Assembly: GCA_027600665.1 (NCBI GenBank)
Contig: JADGJL010000298.1
Location: forward strand, 1-26,135
Reading direction: 5' to 3'
Length of the DNA: 26,135 nt
DNA from: Irineochytrium annulatum
Lineage: Eukaryota; Chytridiomycota; Chytridiomycetes; Chytridiales; Chytridiaceae
This document shows, one piece after another, positions 19,845 to 26,135 of the stretch (positions are counted from its first letter, which is position 1; each line of letters begins with the position of its first letter). Made by a program: the position numbers and the translations under genes. A model generated the notes under the pieces. It worked only from the letters and a program-made list of their open reading frames with translations, had not been told where the DNA came from and did not search any database.

Positions 19845-20709
19845 GCGTGGAGTCGGTTTTACCGCGTTTCTTCCTCATCTTTATTCTCCCCTGCTTTTTT
19901 GCCTGCACTTTATGTCGTTAATCCTTAGCTAAGCTTCCCTGCAGTTGGCGCAAATATTTTTCATTTTTACGTTCCGTCTTGTGCGATTTCCTACACAACG
20001 CCCTTTCGTGGTCGTTATAGTTCGCGACCAGACTTACAGACTGCCCTTCTTTCTTTCTTTTCGGTGCATGTTCTTAACGTATATTTTTGCCCTATTTTTT
20101 TTTGTCGCTCGACAAGGTGTGGTTCATTTCTTCTTACTTTTCTTCTTTTCTTTCTCTTTGTAATAAGGCTTCTGAATTATTTAAGAGCTGGTAAAGCTCA
20201 ACACTCCATATGCTTGTCCTGACCCCCCGATAGTAGAAAATATACATAAAGATGTAGAGCCTAAGTGATTGTTCGAGTACCAGTTGTGAAACAGACTTTA
20301 ATGGTGGTCACCGTCCGAGTTGATACAGTAAGTAAAAACGATGAAAGGTGTAGCCCACGTGAAGGTAAAAAGTCCTTAACCCTGCATAATACGTTACAAC
20401 GGCCAACTATTGCCGACATCTTTCCTCAGGTATATATAAGTCGTTTATTCGCAGGATCCTTGCTTAAGCACATTTCCGAGTGATTATTGCACGTTAAAAA
20501 AAGTGAGACAGGAATGCAAACCGAATTCCTGCAATATGAAGAGCGGTAATAAGAAAATGTGGGGGGCACGCGACGAACAGAAATTGAAAATAGTCCCTCG
20601 AACGTTATGGTCTTAAATAGGTCAAATAAAGCAAAGGAGGAAAACATAAAGGTGTAATGCAGACTGACAAAATTCCAACTGTCGGCTGCCAACGTTGAGA
20701 ACAAACGGG
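19845..20709. other. intergenic region between convergent genes
   Basis: Begins with a very T/C-rich stretch to about 20165 (long runs such as TTCTTTCTTTCTTTTC) that fits the 3' untranslated region of the Sel1-repeat gene. The rest is AT-rich with no coding signal I trust on either strand. No RNA gene was recognised. Confidence 0.55.
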
Positions 20710-21157
20710 TTAAAGCTCATGGGCGACGGAACTTCTCAGGCTAGGATGGGACTGGTTCAAGCCACCATCGTTCGCCACGCCTGCGGCTGCCCCGTTTACG
20801 GCGGCGGTAACGACCGTCACAGCGCCATCGGCCGCAACGCGCGTCATCTTGTTGTTGAGGAGAGGGTAGTACTGAGTGGCCTGAAGCCCGATGCTGAGGA
20901 CGAGGAGGAACGCGACGCCCATCATGAAGGAGTCTGTTGTGTGGGGTCCAGTGAGCACGTCATCAACGAAGTGCGGACTCACAGATGATCATCCTTTCAA
21001 AGGGTTCCAACATGTAAAGACCCGACGACACCTCCAGCTGGTACTTCTTGAGCGCCCAGTACTTCGAGAGCGTCGTGGGCATGGGGTCCGCGCTCGTTTG
21101 CGTCGTCGTGGAGGCGTTCAGGGGCGACGGGAGGGCGGCGTCCGTCATCGAAGACAT
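20710..21157 (-). CDS. small activating subunit of serine palmitoyltransferase
   Basis: Exons 21157-20983 and 20933-20710, with a 49-bp intron (20934-20982), give 132 residues. The subunit binds the catalytic SPT heterodimer in the ER membrane and stimulates the first step of sphingolipid synthesis, serine plus acyl-CoA. The core at residues 33-80 has YWALKKYQLEVSSGLYMLEP, then FER and a membrane span at about 59-77. The YMLEPFER motif corresponds to YMLEPWER of animal SPTSSA, with the preceding Tyr-Gln pair and following Ser also matching. The intron splits the codon just before the span. The protein is longer than animal members (about 70 residues): a 30-residue Ser/Thr leader and a 50-residue Ala/Gly/Val-rich tail are added. 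A TATA-like element lies about 105 bp upstream. The family call is strong. Confidence 0.9.
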
Positions 21158-21262
21158 CGTTGACGGTTTGTGTGTAGGGCAGTTGACAGCGGGAAAAGGT
21201 GATGGACCTCGAGGAGGATACGCGAGGGACTGAACAGCGTGCAGCCGTGGGGAGGGAGGGAG

Positions 21263-21269
21263 TTTATAA
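21263..21269 (-). promoter_or_regulatory. TATA-like element of the SPT small-subunit gene
   Basis: TTATAAA on the minus strand about 105 bp upstream of the ATG at 21157, followed by a C/T-rich leader (CTCCCTCCCTCCCC). This argues that the plus-strand open frame over the same region is not a gene. Confidence 0.5.
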
Positions 21270-22319
21270 CACAAGAGTAGCCATTACGACAGATATCGGG
21301 GTTCCTCCGCATCGCATGCTCACCGAGCGACGTCCCCTTGACGGCCTGTCAACGGCCAGGGTCACTTTTAAAAACGGGGTGCTTGCGCTTTGCTGGGGTG
21401 AGGAACGCGGGGCCGCACGTGAAGGAGCGCGCCAGGCCTACGGTTCTTTTCAAGAAGGCCAGGGTGGCTACAACATTAGGCTGTTCATCGACCGAAAAAA
21501 AAAAGGAAAAACCAAAAAAAAAGGTTGTTCATTCACAGTGGACTCGTTTGATTTACATTTCATAAAAAAACAAAAGAGTCGTATAACGAAGGCGCGCGAA
21601 GCAATGCTTGCTCTCAGGAAGAGGTCATAATTGCTTGAAAATGAAAAACAAACTATCAAAGCAAACCACAGGCTACAGCACCACCTCCCTTCACGCGTGT
21701 AAGAGTCTTGTCAACAAGAAGAAACTGACACAAACGAAGGGGAGAATCTGGCAGATAAATTAAACACGAAGACGAGGAAAAGTGCAAAATCCAGGATAAA
21801 CATACCAGAGCGAGAAATGAAATTGAGCGAGAAATGAAATATTCTGAGAAGGTTTCATGTGAGAGCAAAGGCTGGGCACGACGAAGAGGTAGTGGAGTCT
21901 CACCGTTGTCTACACAGGTGGCACCTCGATACGGAGAATGCGTAGGCAACGTAGTGAGTAGAAGAATGGTTTGCGAGGAATTGACATGAGCGAGCTGTTG
22001 CGGTCCCTTCCCGATTAAGCAGTGGAATTGTAGCTCCAACGTATGACCATAACTTATGTGTTGGAAGTAGGTTTGTAAGTGCTGTATAAATTTGTAATGC
22101 CGTCAGGGCCAGTTGTTCGTGTCGGCGCAGAGTATTTGAGGTAGTGTCAAAGGTGTTGAACCTCCCGCCAGTAGCGTCAACTTATGATAGAGCCGCTGGG
22201 CACACCACACGCATCGCCGAAGCGATGAAGGGCATGATACGACAAGTCTAAAAGGACTTTGCCGTCAACGACCACATGATGCCATGAAGGGATCTGACTC
22301 GCTGTCCATCCGTCATTGA
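21270..22319. other. intergenic region without a confident gene
   Basis: About 1 kb. It includes A-runs at 21495-21525 and a 16-17-bp tandem duplication at 21808-21840. The minus-strand frame 22039-21656 lacks an ATG start. A minus-strand frame over 22319-22177 reads WHHVVVDGKVLLDLSYHALH before a stop and may be related to the doubtful gene just upstream of it. Confidence 0.5.
21808..21840. repeat. short tandem duplication
   Basis: GAGCGAGAAATGAAATT at 21808-21824 is followed at once by GAGCGAGAAATGAAAT at 21825-21840. Two near-identical copies with period 17 lie in an intergenic stretch. Confidence 0.8.
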
Positions 22320-22639
22320 TCAAAGGCCTTGATGATGTAGGTGTGAAGGAGCATCACATCCTTGATAAGGCAATCCACACTGGGCTTGCTGTACCTCGTC
22401 GTAGTGACGTCGCCCTAACAGCGACAGCGTAGCCAGAATCGAGTGTTTGGGAGGCGATATATGTTGTTGGAGTTGATCCCGCAGTGCGCCTTGCAATCGG
22501 CGCTCATCAAGTGTGTCTGGTTAGTAACAGTATATGCAAAAATGCATGGTCTTCCGTGGAAGAAAAAGTCGTGAAAAACACGTTTTTTTAGCTGTTCATA
22601 GCCTCTCAGGGGATCGAAGGAATTTCTGCGGAATAGCAT
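22320..22639 (-). CDS. doubtful two-exon gene, unrecognised
   Basis: Exon 1 22639-22582 and exon 2 22516-22320 would join across a 65-bp intron (GTGTTT...TACTAACCAG) to 84 residues. The intron has a consensus branch site but a weaker 5' site. The product begins MLFRRNSFDPLRGYEQLKK and continues with HTLDERRLQGALRDQLQQH, then ILATLSLLGRRHYDEV and a CGLPYQGC motif. It reads as a helical protein with two close cysteines. A CGxPxxxC motif after HYDEV faintly recalls the RPAP2/Rtr1 zinc finger, but spacing is wrong and I do not assign it. Another frame downstream (to 22177) also looks protein-like, so the true gene may have further exons or be decayed. It would be divergent from TPX2. Confidence 0.25.
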
Positions 22640-22752
22640 AGTGCCACGGAACGGAAAACATTGAATTTCTTCTTCTGTTCCGAAGTAAGGCAAGGTTTGT
22701 TTATATTTTTTGTGCGGAAAAGGACTCGCGGTCAGAAAACTGCGAATATGAC

Positions 22753-22771
22753 AATCGGACTGAATCGGACT
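22753..22771. repeat. paired 9-bp direct repeat upstream of TPX2
   Basis: AATCGGACT occurs at 22753-22761 and again at 22763-22771, one helical turn apart, 65-80 bp before the TPX2 start. It may be a transcription-factor site pair; no known factor was matched. Confidence 0.5.
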
Positions 22772-22834
22772 AGAGAATCCGAGCTCACTGAACTTCAGCC
22801 CTCGCGCATCTTCCTGCACCTTCCTGCAGCCACC

Positions 22835-25153
22835 ATGAGCCGCTCGCCGTCGTTTGACTTCCAAGCGCCGCAGTATCACGATTTTGCTGATGCCGAGAAC
22901 AATCAGGCCTTCGTTGAGGACGGCGCTGACGAGTGGTTTGGTGCGCTTTTTACTTCCTGCCCTGGCGGGTGTGTCCCCAACTCGATGGATCCATCCAGTT
23001 GACCGATCTTCTTATGTGTTTGAACAGATGCCCGTGTCGGATCGCCTGCCGCCGCTGCTGCCGCGGAAGCGATGTCGAGGCGTTCAGATAAGCTGTGAGG
23101 GCACGCGGTTTTCGGTACCTGGACACTAAATGGATATCGCTTTGCAGATCCGGTCATGTGGATTTGCTGCTAGAGGCCGAGCCGTCACTTCTTCCCACCG
23201 ATGAGAATGATGAGGCCGTCGGCGAAGGGGCGGAGTCGCCAGAGGAAACCGCGGAGAGGCTAAGCAAGACTTTTGCAAACCTGTCTATGGCGTCGTCAAT
23301 GGCCGACGACGGCGATGGCGAAGCGGAGGGGCGACGGGCGTTTGACCAGCAGCCTGCGAAGAAGAACAAAGTAGTTGTCGCTCGCGGCCCGAACCAGTTG
23401 ACGGTCCCGAAGGAGTTTAGCTTTGTTAGTCGCCAGAAGGACAAGATGAACAAAGTGAAAGCCCAGAGTATCCAGGTAAAGTGACTCGTATAAATAGCAT
23501 TTAATCCTTTGCGAAGAAACGTCCCCAGAAAAGGAAGAACTGGAAGGATTTGACAGTGCCAAAGCCATTCAACTTTACGCGCTCAAAGAGCGATGCTAAA
23601 CTTCACCCGCAGTCTCCCTATGTTCCTCTCGCTCTTCGCCTTGATAAGTTCCAAAAGGAGACACCGGAACGCTTTAGAATGAGACGCAAGTTTCCGAAGG
23701 TAAGACAGTGCGGTTCTTTTTAACCTGAACTAACTTTTCAATGCGTCCCTTAAGGTGGAAGTCTCAACGAGGTTGACACGCCCGAGGTCGCCTAGGCTGT
23801 TGACGAAATACAGATACAAACCGAACAAGTAACTTACTCCTTCTTTGCCGGACTTCTAAACTTGTCAGTCCTCCGATTCCTAGTGAGCAGATGAAGGAAT
23901 TGGAGGTTGCCAAGATGGTCCCGTTCAAGGCGAAGCCCGTAAACAAACGAGTACGTGACTTACACATACGTGGCCCATTTATTTAGTATGTCATAGATAC
24001 TTCAAGGAGGGCCGGTGGGAATCCCCGAGGTCCCAAAACCCGCCCTCACGGTCCCTATGACACCGCACATACATAAGCCAAAGCCGCACGTCGTACCACC
24101 GCCGAGCCCGCCAAAGGTCATTAAGGCGAACCCGGTGCCCTCGTTTGACAAGCCGTTCGTGCCGGCTTACGTCGAGCGGGTGCTCCAAGTCGAGAACTTT
24201 AAGTTGCCCGGTGACGAGATTAGTGAGAAGAAGAGGAAGCAATTTGAAGAAGAGCTCGCGAGAAAGGCAGCCGAGGAGGAGCGGATGCGCTTATTCAGGG
24301 CCAGGCCCCTGCCGGACCCGTCGGTTGATGTGAGTTTCCCTATCTGTTCTTAACACTGCTTTGCATGCTAACTCGTGACAGGCTCTCCCCGTCGTCGAAC
24401 CGCGACCCCTGACCGAGCCCGAGCCGTTTCCGCTCCACGATGGCGCTCACCACCGCAGCAGGGCGGCCTTTGCTGCCGAGCCTACTGAGAGGCTCGTGAA
24501 GCCGTTCGTAGCCCAGCCTTGCCCGGCGTTCGAGGCCTTTATTCCTCAAAGGTCGACGAAGCCGCCGACGCACCCTGAGACCCCGCACCTCCACACCGAC
24601 TCGCGGGCGGAGGAGCGTAGGGCGTTTGAGGAGGCGCAGAAGAAAAAGGAGGCCATGCTACTCGAGATGAGGGAGGTTTCGACAAAGGAGAAAGAGGTTA
24701 GAGAAATATGCGGTGAACTGCGGGATAGTTCGTTCCTGACCATTGCGTCTGCAGAAGCGCGAGCTCGAGGAGGTCCGCCGCCTGCGCCAGCTCCAAGTGC
24801 ACCATGCTCAACCGGTCCGCCATTTCCCGGGCGTTCACCTCAAGCCCTCTTCTAAGAAGCTGACCGAGCCGCAGTCCCCTTTGTTTAGGGAGAAGCGCGA
24901 TCGGTTGAGAAGGGCTATTGCAGCGGGCCGGACCGCGCTCGCCGAGGACGAGGGCGTCGACGAGAACGAAAACCCGGATGTACCCCGCGAACGCACGGCG
25001 TGCAATGGAGTGGAGGAAGAGGAGGTGCCTTCACTCATGGAGGAGGGCATGATTGGGGCCGGGGACGAGGAGGACGTATTTGGTGTCCACGACAACTTGG
25101 AGGACCTGCTGGGCAGGTTCAATGGCCTGGGGCGTGACGGACTTGTCGGCTGA
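22835..25153 (+). CDS. TPX2: TPX2 spindle assembly factor
   Basis: Nine exons: 22835-22940, 23028-23094, 23148-23475, 23517-23699, 23755-23828, 23869-23950, 23997-24329, 24382-24696 and 24755-25153. They join in phase to 628 residues. TPX2 nucleates spindle microtubules, is held inactive by importins and activates Aurora A. The N-terminus (SFDFQAPQYHDF, then ADEWF with Trp34-Phe35) mirrors the Aurora-activating segment of animal TPX2. The central region has repeated LTVPKEFSFVSRQK / LTVPKPFNFTRSK units, then FKAKPVNKRILQGGPVGIPE and ALTVPMTP, matching the importin-binding part. IKANPVPSFDKPFVP, LFRARPLP and the charged helix EERRAFEEAQKKKEAMLLEM, ending in RRLRQLQVHHAQPVRHFPG, form the C-terminal microtubule-binding domain. 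The tail is acidic. The ATG sits in GCCACCATGA, with no other in-frame start needed. Introns are 40-87 bp. Confidence 0.93.
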
Positions 25154-25683
25154 GTGTTGTAGCTGTCGTGTGTTGTGTGGGTATGCCAGCATTCTGACAT
25201 TAGCTATCCTTTCGTTCTAAGTGACCCCAAATGTACAAAGAGACTTAACATTGTAGTGCACGCTCTTTCTTCAAATTACGGCAATCCGCCCAAAGCTTTG
25301 ATTGTTTCATGCTCTTCTAGCACAATCGTCCCAAAAAAAGAAACTGTCGTGGAAGAACCTTTTTATTTGAGGGCCGCGCAAACGATGCAACCGAACTCAT
25401 AAGGTATCCTCGACTCGAGGCATGACTATCGCATTAGAACCCCATATATCAAAAAAGAAGGCACAGACACAGATCACATTACCAAAGAAAATTCCTTGAC
25501 AGAAGAGGTTCCTATGTGGTAAAAAATAAAAAAGGCCGTTCTTAGCAAATGAGATATCAAAGGCTAAATGGCGTCGACTTATTTGCAAAAAAAAAAATCC
25601 GGTTACGAGAAAAAGAGGCAGGCGGCCGACTATGGAATGAGAGAATGTGCAGCCAAGGAACGGTAACCAAAAACGTAGGAAGA
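25154..25683. other. intergenic region between convergent genes
   Basis: Contains the 3' ends of TPX2 and of the next minus-strand gene. It is AT-rich with several A-runs (about 25450, 25525, 25587). No gene, RNA or repeat was recognised. Confidence 0.6.
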
Positions 25684-26133
25684 CTAAAAATTTTCCATGT
25701 AAAGTTCCTTCATCATCGTCACTCCCACGCTCTTGCTCTTGCTCCTCGCGACCGCCTTGGCCGCCTTCACCGCCTTGACCGCCTTCGCAGGTGAAGAACC
25801 CGCGGCCTTCGCCGCCGCCGCAGCCGCCTCGGCCTCCTGCCTCTTGATCCGCTCTGCCCTCCTCTCCTCATACCGCTCCTCCGCGGAAATCATCGTGAAG
25901 ATGTTCTCCTGCTTGCCACCCGCTGTCCCGACGACGGATTTGGCGCGCGACCTGTCCACGGAGGGCCGGCGCTCGCTGTCGCTCGAGAGCCTGGGCGGCG
26001 CGTCGAACGCCATCGCCGCCATGGCGCTGGGCGAGATCGGGCTCGTGGGCGTCATGGGCATCGGGGAGGACGTCCGGGGCAGGGCGTTGGGCGCCGGCGA
26101 CGCGGATCGCGGGACGGACGGTGGCGCGACGCG
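25684..26133 (-). CDS. 3' part of an unrecognised Ser/Pro then Ala/Lys-rich protein
   Basis: Open from the window edge to TAG at 25684, giving the last 149 residues; the 5' end is outside the window. The visible part begins with a Pro/Ser-rich, probably disordered segment (SPMPMTPTSPISPSAMAAMA). A conserved-looking stretch follows (RRPSVDRSRAKSVVG, then GGKQENIFTMISAEERY), leading into a charged helix (EERRAERIKRQEAEAAAA) and a Lys/Ala/Val repeat (KAVKAVKAAKAVARSKSKS). The end is MKELYMENF. RxxS and SP sites suggest phosphorylation, which is inference. I recognise no domain. It is convergent with TPX2. An intron further upstream cannot be excluded. Confidence 0.65.
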   Translation of the reverse strand, partial: RVAPPSVPRSASPAPNALPRTSSPMPMTPTSPISPSAMAAMAFDAPPRLSSDSERRPSVDRSRAKSVVGTAGGKQENIFTMISAEERYEERRAERIKRQEAEAAAAAAKAAGSSPAKAVKAVKAAKAVARSKSKSVGVTMMKELYMENF

Positions 26134-26135
26134 GG

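Noticed and set aside
21202..21630. 142-codon plus-strand ATG frame divergent from the SPT small-subunit gene
   Set aside because: It overlies that gene's promoter, including a TATA-like element, contains A-run-encoded Lys strings, and shows no recognisable domain or intron.
21656..22039. 127-codon minus-strand frame
   Set aside because: Starts only at TTG, includes the tandem duplication, and has no motif or splice signals tying it to a gene.
1..26135. CRISPR arrays, bacterial-type operons, insertion sequences or virus genes
   Set aside because: No regularly spaced repeats, terminal inverted repeats, transposase or viral motifs were seen; spliceosomal introns in most genes mark the DNA as eukaryotic nuclear.

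Overview
This is a stretch of fungal nuclear DNA. Genes are on both strands and close together. Coding exons are GC-rich, introns are mostly 40-80 bp, and many introns carry a CTAAC/CTRAY-like branch site just before the 3' AG. Several gene contents suggest an early-diverging, flagellated (zoosporic) fungus rather than a yeast or mushroom. The strongest is a full TPX2 spindle-assembly factor that keeps an Aurora-kinase-binding N-terminus. A second, weaker hint is a protein whose two ends resemble the ciliary FAM183/CFAP144 family. The lineage is an inference; the gene structures were read from the sequence.

Layout, left to right. A 5'-truncated glutathione S-transferase (+, 1-748). A 662-residue, largely disordered protein with CFAP144-like ends (+, 1497-3629). 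A CFEM-type eight-cysteine protein with a probable GPI anchor (+, 4093-5021). A type II membrane nucleotide-sugar glycosyltransferase of the PF03407 type (-, 5621-7651). A small unrecognised two-exon gene (-, 7939-8322). An SLC35F6-like transporter (+, 8694-10049). A secreted EXORDIUM/phosphate-induced-like protein with six exons (+, 10579-11809). An intronless cyclin-like protein (+, 12952-14079). A tiny CYSTM protein with three exons (-, 14868-15352), divergent from a 1252-residue Sel1-repeat protein (+, 15945-19844). A serine palmitoyltransferase small subunit (-, 20710-21157). A doubtful spliced gene (-, 22320-22639), divergent from TPX2 (+, 22835-25153, nine exons). The 3' part of an unrecognised Ala/Lys-rich protein (-, 25684-26133).

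The genes do not form one pathway and there is no operon-like organisation. Two loose themes appear. One is membrane and cell surface: GPI-anchored CFEM protein, Golgi-type glycosyltransferase, secreted EXORDIUM-like protein, SPT small subunit, CYSTM and the SLC35F6-like transporter. The other is cytoskeleton and cell cycle: TPX2, the cyclin-like protein and the CFAP144-like protein. I saw no tRNA, rRNA, CRISPR array, intact transposon or integrated virus. Exon coordinates are my own splice predictions, supported by GT-AG borders and phase consistency; no transcript data were available.
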